From positions 1,368,501 through 1,432,500 of the forward strand of contig NZ_JAFN01000001.1 of the NCBI RefSeq assembly GCF_000526155.1: a stretch of 64,000 bases of DNA. The letters are read 5' to 3'. The DNA comes from Deferrisoma camini S3R1. Its GTDB lineage: Bacteria > Desulfobacterota > Deferrisomatia > Deferrisomatales > Deferrisomataceae. A program made the position numbers and the translations under genes. Positions 41,922 through 50,462 of this stretch are shown here, in pieces (position 1 is the first letter of the stretch; every line of letters starts with the position of its first letter). The notes under the pieces were generated by a model that worked only from the letters and a program-made list of their open reading frames with translations, was not told where the DNA came from and ran no database searches.

Positions 41922-42590
41922 TCAGGGGGCCGACTCCATGGCCTGCCGGAAAATGGCTCCGGCGGACGAGGTGCCGAGCCGGTCCGCCCCCGCAGCCAGG
42001 AGCTCCCGCGCCTGCTCCAGGGTGCGGATCCCGCCGGAGGCCTTCACCCCGCAGCGGCCTCCGGCCACCTGCCGCAGCACGCGCACGTCCCCGACGGTGG
42101 CTCCGCGGGGGCCGAACCCGCTGGAGGTCTTCAGGAAGTCCGCCCCGGCGCCCAGGGCCAGGGCGGCCGCCTCCCGGAGCTTCGGGGGCGTGAGATGTCC
42201 GGTCTCCAGGATCACCTTGAGGGTCCGGTCGCCCGCGGCCTTGCGGAGATCCTTCAGCTCGGCGACCACCGCCCGGTAACGCCCCTCGAGGAACCAGCCC
42301 AGGTTCCACACGGCGTCCACCTCGTGGGCGCCCGCGGCCACGGCCTCGTCCACCTCGGCCGCCTTGCACCGGGGGGTCTGGGTCCCCAGCGGAAACCCCA
42401 CCACCGTGACGACCCGGACCCCGGTCCCCGCCAACCACCCCAGGGCCTCCCCCACTCGGCACGGGCTCACGCACACGCCGTGGAGGCCGAGCTCCGCCGC
42501 CTCGCGGCACAGGGCCTCCACCTCGGCGGCACCGGCCACCGGGGACAGCAGGGTGGACTCCAGGGCTCGGCGAAGGCGGTCCGGCTCCAT
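41922..42590 (-). CDS. deoC: Deoxyribose-phosphate aldolase
   Basis: A 222-residue class I aldolase of the usual length. The Schiff-base lysine is K154 in DFLKTSSGFG; K183 (CGVKASGGI) and D92 (EVDAVWN) are the other conserved catalytic residues. It cleaves 2-deoxyribose 5-phosphate into glyceraldehyde 3-phosphate and acetaldehyde. The N-terminal motif normally DHTLL reads ESTLL here. The ATG at 42590 matches the family start; a frame reaching 42659 adds a proline-rich tail. It is not next to other nucleoside genes. Confidence 0.92.
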   Translation of the reverse strand: MEPDRLRRALESTLLSPVAGAAEVEALCREAAELGLHGVCVSPCRVGEALGWLAGTGVRVVTVVGFPLGTQTPRCKAAEVDEAVAAGAHEVDAVWNLGWFLEGRYRAVVAELKDLRKAAGDRTLKVILETGHLTPPKLREAAALALGAGADFLKTSSGFGPRGATVGDVRVLRQVAGGRCGVKASGGIRTLEQARELLAAGADRLGTSSAGAIFRQAMESAP

Positions 42591-42756
42591 GGGAACTCCG
42601 GCAAGGGGTAGGCGGATCACGGGTCCAAGAACGGTATCACCCCACCCCGCCGGACTCAACCACGGCCCGGCCCGTCTGGCGCCGGCCGGGCCAAATCCGG
42701 TAGCCTGGGGCGGGGCACGATCCCGACGGAAGCCTCCGCCGGCCCTTGCGGGGCCG

Positions 42757-42898
42757 TCTAGAGACTAGAAACTAGACCATGCCCCCCGAGGCCGTTAGCT
42801 GACGCCAAAGAGGCGTGGGTAGCTTGGAACGATATGAAATCAGATAGGTTTTCAAGCGTCCTAGCTTCCCAGCCTCCTAGCGTCCTAGCGGAAGTTAC
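42757..42898 (+). repeat. Leader arrays upstream of lptF
   Basis: First CTAGAGA, CTAGAAA, CTAGACC units (42757-42778), then unit-like CCTAGCTTCCCAGCC, TCCTAGC, GTCCTAGC (42858-42890) ending in the box GAAGTTAC (42891-42898), TGGG and AAGGAG. CCTAGCTTCCCAGCC also occurs upstream of marR (about 13321-13336, minus). It fills the gap 42591-42922 between deoC and lptF; no promoter was seen there. Confidence 0.75.
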
Positions 42899-42922
42899 TG
42901 GGAAGGAGCTTGCCGCGAACCC

Positions 42923-44065
42923 ATGAAGGTCCTGGATCGATACCTCCTGCGATCGGCGCTCCCCGCCCTGGGGGTGAGCCTGGTGGTGCTCGCCTTCGTG
43001 CTGGTCATGCACCGGATGTTCCTCCTGTCGGACCTGGTCGTGGCCCGGGGGGTGCCGTTGTCCACGGTGGGTCGGCTCATGGCCCTGGCCCTGCCCGCCC
43101 TCCTTCCGATCCTCCTGCCCGTGAGCCTGCTGGTGGCCGTGCTCCTGACCACGGGGCGCCTGAGCCTGGACCACGAGGCCGTGGCCATGCGCGCCTCGGG
43201 GGTGAGCCTGGCCCAGAACCTGCGCCCCCTGATCTGGCTGAGCGCCGGGGTCACGGCGGTGGCCGCGGCGGTGAGCCTGTGGGGCCAACCCGCCGCGGCC
43301 CGGGCCTTCCGCCAGGAGCTCTACGACGCGGTCAAGAACCGGGTGGGGCTCACGGCCGAGGCCGGCACCTTCACCGAGGTGGCGCCCGGCATCACCCTGT
43401 TCGCCGGCGACACCCGAGACGGGGGCAAGGAGCTGGCCGACCTGTTCCTGGTGGTGGACCGCGGGGGGAAGGGCCCCCTGTGGGTCACGGCCCAGCGGGG
43501 CCGGCTCTGGACCGAGGGGCGGCGCCTGTTCCTGGACCTGGAACGGGGGGAGGTTCACGAGTACGAGGGGCCCGGCACCCCGTACCGGAGGATCGGCTTC
43601 CGGCGGTACCGGGTCACCCTGCCGATCCCCGGCGTCTCCCCCGATCTGGACGTGGAGGAGCTCCCCACGGCCCGGCTCTGGGCGGCCGCGACCAACGGCG
43701 ACCGGGCCGCCCGGCTGGAGATGCACCGCCGGCTCGCCCTTCCGGCCGGATGTCTCGTCCTGGGGGTGCTGGGGGCGTGTCTCGGGTTCCACCACTCCCG
43801 GTTCGGCCAGGGCCGGGGCTACGTGCTGGGGCTGGGGGTGCTGCTCCTGTACTACGGGCTCCTCACGGTGTCCCGGGCCCTGGGGAAGGCCTCCTCCGTG
43901 CCCCCGGAGGCGGCGGTCTGGGCGCCCCAGGTCCTTCTGTGGGGGCTTGCGGCGTTCGCCTTCGCCCGCAAGAACCAGGAGCGACCGCTCCCGCTGGAGG
44001 AGGGGCTGGGCGCGGCGTGGGACGGCGTGGTCCGCCGGCTCCGGGCCCGGGAGGGCCGGCCGTGA
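42923..44065 (+). CDS. lptF: Lipopolysaccharide export permease LptF
   Basis: A 380-residue YjgP/YjgQ-family permease. Three hydrophobic segments are at about residues 12-30, 50-75 and 95-115, a periplasmic beta-jellyroll-type domain (about 125-270) follows, and three more segments end near 360. DRYLLRSALPALGVSLV at the N-terminus is typical. LptF, with LptG and LptB2, extracts lipopolysaccharide from the inner membrane. Its Shine-Dalgarno AAGGAG is part of the leader repeat and is 14 bases from the ATG, longer than normal. The stop overlaps the lptG GTG. Confidence 0.92.
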   Translation: MKVLDRYLLRSALPALGVSLVVLAFVLVMHRMFLLSDLVVARGVPLSTVGRLMALALPALLPILLPVSLLVAVLLTTGRLSLDHEAVAMRASGVSLAQNLRPLIWLSAGVTAVAAAVSLWGQPAAARAFRQELYDAVKNRVGLTAEAGTFTEVAPGITLFAGDTRDGGKELADLFLVVDRGGKGPLWVTAQRGRLWTEGRRLFLDLERGEVHEYEGPGTPYRRIGFRRYRVTLPIPGVSPDLDVEELPTARLWAAATNGDRAARLEMHRRLALPAGCLVLGVLGACLGFHHSRFGQGRGYVLGLGVLLLYYGLLTVSRALGKASSVPPEAAVWAPQVLLWGLAAFAFARKNQERPLPLEEGLGAAWDGVVRRLRAREGRP

Positions 44066-45144
44066 CCGTGGTGAGCCGGTACCTGGCCCGGCGGTTCTGG
44101 GGCCTGTGGTGGCCGGTGGCGGGCGGGTTCCTGGGGCTCTTCCTCGTGGTGGAGGCGTTCGAGAAGCTCCGCCTGATCCTCAAGTACTCCCCCCGGGCCG
44201 CCGACATGGCCCTGTTCTTCGCGGCCCGGGTTCCCTGGATGCTGACCCAGATCCTCCCCATGAGCGGGCTCCTGGCCGCCGCCTTTGCCGTGGCCGGGCT
44301 CGTCCGCCGGGGGGAGCTGGCCGCCCTCCGGGCCGGGGGCCTCTCGTTGGCCCGGTTGAGCGTCCCGTTCGTGGCCTCGGGGCTCCTGCTCGCGGTCGGT
44401 CACGCGGGGCTCCAGGAGCTCGTGGCCCCGCGGGGGTTCGCCCTGGCCCGGCAGGTCAAGAACGTACGGATCAAGGGCCGATCCGAGGCCTCGCTCGTGC
44501 GCACCACCGACCTGTGGCTGCGGGTACCGGGGGGCTTCGTCCACGTGGATCGCCTGGACCCGAGGACCATGACGCTGACCGGCGTTCAGATCGCCCGGGT
44601 CCAGGGGGGACGCATGCGCGAGCGGGTGAGCGCCCGAACGGGTCGATGGGACGGCAGGGGGTGGGTGCTCGAGTCCGTGGAGGCGCGGCGGTTCCGCCCC
44701 GACGGCACGTTCGAGACCGAGCGACTGGAGCGAAGCCGGCGGGACCTGGGCCTCACCCCCCGGGACCTCACCGTGGAGAAGGTGCCCATGGACGCGATCA
44801 CCTGGCGGGAGCTTCGGCGCCGCATCGAGCGGAACCGGCGCCGCGGGTTCGACACCCTGGACCTGGAGGTGGGCTTGTGGGCCAAGACTGCCCTCCCTGC
44901 CGCCACGGCCCTTCTGCCTCTGCTGGCCTTCTCCCTGGGGGTGGGTGGGCCCCCCCGAGGCACGGGGGTCCGGGGGGTGCTGACGGCCCTGGCGGCGGCC
45001 GTGGCGTTCGGCCTGGCCCAGGCGGTGAGCCTCTCGCTGGGCCGGACCGGCGCCGTGCCCCCGCCCCTGGCCGCCTGGGCCCCGCCCGTGGCCTTCGCGC
45101 TGCTCGCCTGGTGGACCCTGCGCCGGGCCGAAACGTCCTCCTGA
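44062..45144 (+). CDS. lptG: Lipopolysaccharide export permease LptG
   Basis: A 360-residue YjgP/YjgQ-family permease and partner of LptF. The N-terminus VSRYLARRFW fits the coupling helix, with membrane segments at about residues 15-35, 50-75 and 95-115, a periplasmic domain (about 125-265) and three C-terminal segments. The GELAALRAGGLSLARL loop is a family motif. The GTG at 44062 overlaps the lptF stop (GTGA). No other lpt gene is in the window. Confidence 0.92.
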   Translation: MTVVSRYLARRFWGLWWPVAGGFLGLFLVVEAFEKLRLILKYSPRAADMALFFAARVPWMLTQILPMSGLLAAAFAVAGLVRRGELAALRAGGLSLARLSVPFVASGLLLAVGHAGLQELVAPRGFALARQVKNVRIKGRSEASLVRTTDLWLRVPGGFVHVDRLDPRTMTLTGVQIARVQGGRMRERVSARTGRWDGRGWVLESVEARRFRPDGTFETERLERSRRDLGLTPRDLTVEKVPMDAITWRELRRRIERNRRRGFDTLDLEVGLWAKTALPAATALLPLLAFSLGVGGPPRGTGVRGVLTALAAAVAFGLAQAVSLSLGRTGAVPPPLAAWAPPVAFALLAWWTLRRAETSS

Positions 45145-45199
45145 CTCTTCACGCACGGGGCCGTGTTCAGACGGATCTTTGCTCGGATGCGGGCCGCCA

Positions 45200-45670
45200 C
45201 TACCGTGCGTCGAACTTCAGGGCCGCCTGGACCCAGAAAGGGGTGCCCATCGCGTGAAACGGAATCACCAGAACCGGCTGATCGCTCTGATACAAGATCT
45301 GGTGACGGGGCCCCACGGCCAGGGTTGGTACGCTCAACTGAAACGAGATCCCCATCTTCGCGTACTCGCGCTTCACCCCTCCGGTCACGATGTTGGCCAG
45401 CTCCCCCACCGCGTCGGGGATGCCGGGATCGTCGTCCAGCACGGTCTCCCCCACCAGGGCCTCGCACAGTCTCCGGGCCAGGGACAAGGGGAACGACAAC
45501 GCCACGGCCCCCTTCACGTCCCCGGTGATCCCGATCAGGCCGCTTACGTCGGCTCGCGCCACGAACTGACGTTCCAGGTCGGGGCGCCCCCGCACCACCT
45601 CGAGCCCCGCCATCGTCCGCAAAGCCTCCACCGTGGCCGAGATGAACGGGTTGATGAGTCGGACATCCAC
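45200..45670 (-). CDS. cheX: CheX-like chemotaxis phosphatase
   Basis: A 156-residue protein. INPFISATVEALRTMAG (residues 6-22) and the active helix VGELANIVTGGVK (88-100) with E90 and N93 are diagnostic of CheX, which removes phosphate from CheY-P. It starts 1 base after the stop of a single-domain receiver (45672-46055), so the pair is coupled and probably functional partners. It is distinct in sequence from the CheX at 8150-8659. It converges with lptG. Confidence 0.9.
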   Translation of the reverse strand: MDVRLINPFISATVEALRTMAGLEVVRGRPDLERQFVARADVSGLIGITGDVKGAVALSFPLSLARRLCEALVGETVLDDDPGIPDAVGELANIVTGGVKREYAKMGISFQLSVPTLAVGPRHQILYQSDQPVLVIPFHAMGTPFWVQAALKFDAR

Positions 45671-45671
45671 C

Positions 45672-46055
45672 CTACTCCTCCCTGATCTCTTCTCCCAGCA
45701 GCCGATTCACGCTCTCCAGAAGCTGTGCCCGCCGGAACGGCTTTCGCAACGTCTCCACCCGACCCAGGGCCTGGGCGGTGCTCAGAAAGTTCAGATTCCC
45801 GCTCTTGCCGCCCCCCGAGATCGCGAGCACCGGCGCCGACGGGTCGATCTTCCGGATCTCCATGATCAACGACAGCCCCCCCCGGCCCGGCATGAGGATG
45901 TCGGTCACCGTCAGGTCCGGCCGCATCTCCCGGAACCGTTCGACCCCCTCGTTGCCGTCGGCCGCCTCCACCACCTCGTGCCCGGCCCGTCGCAGGACCT
46001 GGCTCAGCATCCCCCGGACCTCCACCTCGTCGTCCACCACGAGTATCCTCGCCAT
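45672..46055 (-). CDS. Single-domain response regulator (CheY-like)
   Basis: A 127-residue receiver domain. Acidic pocket D8 and D9, phosphoacceptor D52 (VTDILMP), conserved Thr/Ser position filled by S79 in LAISGG, and the lysine in LRKPFRRAQL are all present. There is no output domain, so it acts by binding a partner, probably the flagellar switch or the adjacent CheX phosphatase. GGGAAGAGG precedes the ATG and comes directly after the repeat box at 46070-46077. Confidence 0.92.
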   Translation of the reverse strand: MARILVVDDEVEVRGMLSQVLRRAGHEVVEAADGNEGVERFREMRPDLTVTDILMPGRGGLSLIMEIRKIDPSAPVLAISGGGKSGNLNFLSTAQALGRVETLRKPFRRAQLLESVNRLLGEEIREE

Positions 46056-46069
46056 GGTTCCTCTTCCCG

Positions 46070-46125
46070 GTAACTTCGGGCCTTCGGCCCGCTAGGCGGC
46101 TAGGCAGCTAGGCGGCCAGGCGGCT
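46070..46125 (-). repeat. Leader array upstream of the receiver gene
   Basis: GTAACTTC (46070-46077), then CGGGCCTTCGGCCCG (46077-46091) with no 7-bp units between, then an 8-bp array CTAGGCGG, CTAGGCAG, CTAGGCGG, CCAGGCGG (46091-46123). In the sense of the receiver gene the order is array, hairpin, GAAGTTAC, Shine-Dalgarno, ATG. Confidence 0.78.
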
Positions 46126-46143
46126 CTCGAACCGCGCCAAAGC

Positions 46144-46348
46144 CCGGGAGGCATGGGGGCTGCTGGAGAGCCGCGTGCGGCCATACCAGCTGTCAGAATT
46201 CAGAGGACGGTAGACAGGGGGAAGTCTCCCATCTCACTTTCTGTAGAGCTTCGCGCATCGTGGGAGGCGCCCTACGCTTCTGTCCTCTGTCCTCCGGACC
46301 CTGGCTCCTGAACGGCAGGCCCCATGCCCCCGGCAACGCCCCGGACCT
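46144..46348. repeat. Long palindromic element R3, copy 2
   Basis: Outer arms CCGGGAGGCATGGGGGCTG (46144-46162) and CAGGCCCCATGCCCCCGG (46316-46333) pair almost completely; inner GAGGACGGTAGACAG (46204-46218) and CTGTCCTCTGTCCTC pair loosely. It ends with GGCAACGCCCCGGACC, as does the copy at 15289-15457. Its left part is also a copy of the G-rich element R2. It fills the 301-base gap before the kinase stop at 46357; no gene is present. Confidence 0.7.
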
Positions 46349-46356
46349 CACACGCC

Positions 46357-49300
46357 TCACGACGGGGTTCGCCCGATCACCCGGTGCACGGTTCGTTCCA
46401 GTTCTGCCACGGTCACCGGTTTCGTCAACCGAGCGTCCGCGGAACCCCGTCGGTCTCCGTCGTCCACGGTCCCTGAGATCAGAATCACGGCCACGCTCGG
46501 GTGGTCGCGCTTCACCCGCTGGGCCAGGGCCGCCCCGCTCATCCCGGGCATCAGATCGTCCGTGACCACCACGTCGAACGCCCCTTGCCGGAGCCTCTTC
46601 AGCGCCTCCTCACCCGATTCCGCCACCTCCACCTGGTGCCCCCGCAGCCTCAAGGTTTCCACGAGGGCCTTTCCCACCTCGGGGTCGTCGTCCACCACCA
46701 GCACGCGCAGCGCCGGGGCGTCCGTTTCCGGCGTTCCACCGGGCTCCGACTCGGCCCGGCCGGCCCGGCGTGGCAGGGTGATGCAAAAGCGGGTGCCGGA
46801 CCCGGCGGAAGACGTGACGATCACCTCCCCGCCGTGGCGTTCCACGATCGCCCGCACCATGGCGAGGCCCAGGCCCGTGCCCTCGCCGGGCGCCTTGGTG
46901 GTGAAGAAGGGGTCGAAGATCCGGGCCCGGAGGTCCGGCGGAATCCCCGGCCCGTCGTCCTGTACCCAGATCTTCACCCAACCGTCCGCGCACTCCACCC
47001 CCACCTCCACCGTGCCCGCCTGTCCCACGGCCTGCACGGCGTTCACCACCAGGTTCATGAGGGCCTGGTTCAGCTCGGAGGCGTCCCCTTCCACCATGGC
47101 GTGGCTCGGGGCCCCCGCCTCCCGCAGCACCACCCCCGGCGGCGCGCCCGACCGGGCCAGCCCCACGACCTCGCGCACCACCATGCCGACGTCCACCGGG
47201 CCCTCGTGCCTGGGTTGCCTCCCGCTGAAGGTCAGGATCCGGCGCACCAGATCCCGGGCCCGCATCACGGCCCTCTCCATCCGGGCCACCACCCGATCGA
47301 GCCGTTCGTCCCCCCTGGTGCGCGCCCTCAGGATCTCCAGGTTCCCCAGGAACGCCATCAGAAGGTTGTTGAAGTCGTGGGCCACCCCCCCCGCCAGCAC
47401 CCCCAGGGCCTCCATTTTCTGGGCCTGGGCCAGCTGGGTCTCCATCTCGACCTGTTCGGTCACGTCCCGCCGGACCACCACCCGGCACCGCTCCCCGGGC
47501 CGGACCTCCACCTCCCCCACGGTCACGTCGTGCACCGCGGCCGTGCCGTCGGCCCGCTCCACCTCCACCCGGCCTTGCCATACCTTGCCCCCGGCCAGGG
47601 CCGCGTCCACCTCGGCCGGGTCCGGACCGGCCCCGGCAGGGACATCCCAGTACGGGGCTCCCAGGGCCTCCGCCCTGGGCACGCCGCACAGCCGCTCGTA
47701 GGCGGGGTTCAGGTAGATCAAATTCCCCACGGGGGTCGCGAGGGCCAGCCCGTCGTGGGACTGCTCCACCGCGGCGGACAGCATGGCCCGCTCCCGTTCC
47801 CCGCAGACCCGCTCCGTGATGTCGCGGTAGGTGAGCAGGAACCCGCCGTCCGGCAACCGCGCCGCGAACGCCTCCACCTCCCGGCCGTCCCGGCGGGGGG
47901 TGTGGATCGGCACCACCGGCCCGGGCCGCGAGAGGTCCTCGATCCGCCGTCGGACCAGCGCGTCCGCCGTGAGGGGATCGTACAGCCCTTTCCGGGCCAC
48001 CTCCCGGATCAGGTCCCCCACGGTGGGCCGACGCTCCAGAAACGAGGGGGGCAGCCCCCAGAGCTCCACGAAAGGCCTGTTGTAATACCGCACCCTTCGG
48101 TCGGAATCGAGGATGAGAACCGCCTCGTCCAGGTGATCCAGCACCCATCCCAGGAACGCCTCCCGCCGCCGCACCTCCTGCTCGGCCCGCACCCGGTCGG
48201 ACACATCCCGCCCCTGTAGGAGCACCACTTCCCTGCCCCCGAACCGGGTGATCCGGCTCCGCACGTCCAGATGGCGCGGCGGGTCCCCATGAACCCGGAC
48301 CGTAAGGGGGGAGGGATCCCCCTGTTTCGCCCGCTCCAGCAGGGTGGCCACGGCCGAGGGCGGCAGGTACGAACGCAGGTCCCGTCCGGCGGGGATCTCT
48401 CCGAGGAGCCGGCGAGTCTCCCGGTTCAAGGCCACGATCCGGCCGGCGCGGTCCGCGAGCACCATGGGGTCGACCGCCAGCTCGAACACCTCCCGGAACC
48501 GCGCCTGTTCCCGGTTCTGGTCCACGGCGGCCACCATGGCCCGCAGGGCCCTGCGCACCCCCACCAGCTCGGCGTAGGGAGCGTCCTCGGCCACGGTGCC
48601 CAGGGTGGGGTCCTCGGCCACGGCCGCGGCCTCGCTCGCCAACGCCGCCAACGGGCCGGCCACCCGCTCGGAGACCACCGAAGCGGCGACCCAGGCCAGC
48701 CCGAGGGCGACTGCCAGGCCGGCCGCCACAACCAGGGCGAGGCGACGACGGTTCTGGGTCAGGGCGCCCGGGTCGGTGGCCCGGACCACGGCCGGCATGC
48801 CGGGCACGGGCCTGGGATCCCCCGGCCTCCCGCACACCCACACCACCCGGCCGCCTTTGCGCACCCCCAGCCCGGGGCCGTCGCGGCCGCCCACCTCGTT
48901 GCAGAGGGTCGTGTCCCTCGTGAGGTCGTACACCCCCCAGGCTTCGCCCAGAACCCGATCGCCCCTGCGGATCGGCTGCTGGAACACCCACCGGGGCGGC
49001 GATGCCGTGCCGGCCAAGGCCTGCTCCGGAGCCCACGGCAGGTCCTGTCCCGCCAGCACCCGGCCCTCGGCCGTTCTCACCCCGAACACGGCCCCCCCGG
49101 ACGGCGGGGCTTCCCGCCGCAGCACCTCCCTCAGCCGGGCCTCCGGCCCGATCAGGAGCCCCACCCGCACCCCGTTGTCCTCGGCCAGGCGCCGAACCTG
49201 GTCCCTCACCGAACTCAATCGCGCTCGGAGCACGGCCTGGGTCCGGGCCAACTCGGCCTGCTCGCGCTCCTCGAACTCGGCCCGTAACGCCCCCACCAGC

Positions 49301-49410
49301 GGGAAGTACACGGCCAGCCCCAACGCGAGCGCGGCCAGGGCCGCCATCCCCAGAAACCACCGGACCAGCACCCGCCGCACCGGCGGTCTGCGATCCCCGC
49401 CCAGGATCAT
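46357..49410 (-). CDS. Hybrid sensor histidine kinase with three PAS domains and a C-terminal receiver
   Basis: A 1017-residue membrane kinase. A membrane segment near residues 18-38 and another near 205-228 enclose a periplasmic sensor region. Then come a HAMP-like linker, PAS domains near 295-410, 425-545 and 550-665, the dimerisation domain with H678 ([11 protein letters not shown]), the ATPase ([30 protein letters not shown]) and a receiver (about 885-1010; [11 protein letters not shown]). Periplasmic input is passed to the fused receiver. The ATG overlaps the stop of a substrate-binding protein gene (ATGA), so the two are coproduced. It is a paralog of the kinase at 50459-54718. Confidence 0.9.
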   Translation of the reverse strand: MILGGDRRPPVRRVLVRWFLGMAALAALALGLAVYFPLVGALRAEFEEREQAELARTQAVLRARLSSVRDQVRRLAEDNGVRVGLLIGPEARLREVLRREAPPSGGAVFGVRTAEGRVLAGQDLPWAPEQALAGTASPPRWVFQQPIRRGDRVLGEAWGVYDLTRDTTLCNEVGGRDGPGLGVRKGGRVVWVCGRPGDPRPVPGMPAVVRATDPGALTQNRRRLALVVAAGLAVALGLAWVAASVVSERVAGPLAALASEAAAVAEDPTLGTVAEDAPYAELVGVRRALRAMVAAVDQNREQARFREVFELAVDPMVLADRAGRIVALNRETRRLLGEIPAGRDLRSYLPPSAVATLLERAKQGDPSPLTVRVHGDPPRHLDVRSRITRFGGREVVLLQGRDVSDRVRAEQEVRRREAFLGWVLDHLDEAVLILDSDRRVRYYNRPFVELWGLPPSFLERRPTVGDLIREVARKGLYDPLTADALVRRRIEDLSRPGPVVPIHTPRRDGREVEAFAARLPDGGFLLTYRDITERVCGERERAMLSAAVEQSHDGLALATPVGNLIYLNPAYERLCGVPRAEALGAPYWDVPAGAGPDPAEVDAALAGGKVWQGRVEVERADGTAAVHDVTVGEVEVRPGERCRVVVRRDVTEQVEMETQLAQAQKMEALGVLAGGVAHDFNNLLMAFLGNLEILRARTRGDERLDRVVARMERAVMRARDLVRRILTFSGRQPRHEGPVDVGMVVREVVGLARSGAPPGVVLREAGAPSHAMVEGDASELNQALMNLVVNAVQAVGQAGTVEVGVECADGWVKIWVQDDGPGIPPDLRARIFDPFFTTKAPGEGTGLGLAMVRAIVERHGGEVIVTSSAGSGTRFCITLPRRAGRAESEPGGTPETDAPALRVLVVDDDPEVGKALVETLRLRGHQVEVAESGEEALKRLRQGAFDVVVTDDLMPGMSGAALAQRVKRDHPSVAVILISGTVDDGDRRGSADARLTKPVTVAELERTVHRVIGRTPS

Positions 49411-50462
49411 GGTTTCCGGGCCTCCTCCCACCCGATCACCTCGTCCGCGGCCAAGAGCACGTCCTCCGGGATCCGGATGCCCAGCTCCCGGGCCCGAGCC
49501 AGGTTGAACACCAGCCGGACCCGCTCGGCCTCCTCCAGGGGAATCTCGGCGGCCGGCGTGCCCCGCAAGATCCTCGCAACCATCCGGCCCGCCTGGGCGC
49601 CCATGGCCGCGAAGTCCACCGAGACCCCCCCGAACAGGCCGGCCCGAAGGAACCCCACGTTGATCGGGATGCTGGGATGGCGGGACTCCCGGGCGGTCCA
49701 GGGGAGGATCTCGGCCGCGGTGCGGGTCTTCCCGTCCGCACCGGACAGGCGAAGCGCCGCCGGGTACAGCACCAACCGCTCGGCCGACCGGTTCAGGCGC
49801 CTCACCAGCTCCTGGTACGCCTCCCAGGTCTCCACCACGTGCAGCTCCAAGGGCACGGGCAGGACCTCGTCCTCCAGCTCCTGCAGGACCTGGGCCCGAA
49901 TCGCCTCCCCCGTGGGCGACCGGTCCCCCAGGAACACCACCCGAGCCGTGTCCGGCACCAGCCGGCAGTGGGCCCGCACCGCATCCACGAAATGGAGCTT
50001 CTCGTACACCCCCGTCACGTTGGCCCCGGGCCGGGAGCGGGTGGCGAAGAACCGCATGGTGCGGTTCAGGCGGTCCAGGGGGGTGTTGACCCCGGAGAAC
50101 ACCACCGGCAGCTCGGTGCCCACGAGCGCCGCCCCAACGGTGCGGAAGGCGTTGTCGTCCAGGGTCACCACCACGTCGGGTCGGAACGCCCGCAGGGCTG
50201 CCAGGGCCTCCCTGCCCCGCCGGGCCACCGCCTCCGGCGCGGTGTAGCGCCGCTTGGTCTCCATGTAGAACACCCCCACCTCCAGGTTCCGACCGGGCAC
50301 GAACCCCTCGTCCTCCAGGGCCTGCACGAGCCCGTCGTGCTGGGGCTGGCCGCACACGTGGCCGGCGCCGTAGCTGTGCACCACGAACACCCGGGCCGCC
50401 ACCACCGGCCCCGCTCCCCACAGGGCCAGGAGCCCCGCAGCGACCCACCGCCTCCACCTCAT
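49407..50462 (-). CDS. ABC-type substrate-binding protein (ABC_sub_bind family)
   Basis: A 351-residue exported protein. A signal peptide (MRWRRWVAAGLLALWGAGPVVAA) precedes ARVFVVHSYGAGH and a two-lobed binding fold; RPDVVVTLDDNAF, LPVVFSGVNTPL and GANVTGVYEK are family-type segments (PF04392, as in TrpX). No permease or ATPase gene is nearby. It lies between two hybrid kinases and overlaps both by 4 bases, so its likely job is to carry ligand to their periplasmic domains rather than to import it. That role is inferred from position. Confidence 0.87.
   Translation of the reverse strand: MRWRRWVAAGLLALWGAGPVVAARVFVVHSYGAGHVCGQPQHDGLVQALEDEGFVPGRNLEVGVFYMETKRRYTAPEAVARRGREALAALRAFRPDVVVTLDDNAFRTVGAALVGTELPVVFSGVNTPLDRLNRTMRFFATRSRPGANVTGVYEKLHFVDAVRAHCRLVPDTARVVFLGDRSPTGEAIRAQVLQELEDEVLPVPLELHVVETWEAYQELVRRLNRSAERLVLYPAALRLSGADGKTRTAAEILPWTARESRHPSIPINVGFLRAGLFGGVSVDFAAMGAQAGRMVARILRGTPAAEIPLEEAERVRLVFNLARARELGIRIPEDVLLAADEVIGWEEARKP

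Noticed and set aside
42591-42922. A promoter for lptFG in the gap after deoC
   Set aside because: Only repeat arrays and G/C-rich sequence were seen; no -35/-10 pair with acceptable spacing.
10633-46125. CRISPR array
   Set aside because: The tandem 7- and 8-bp units are contiguous, vary in sequence and have no spacers; no cas gene is present.
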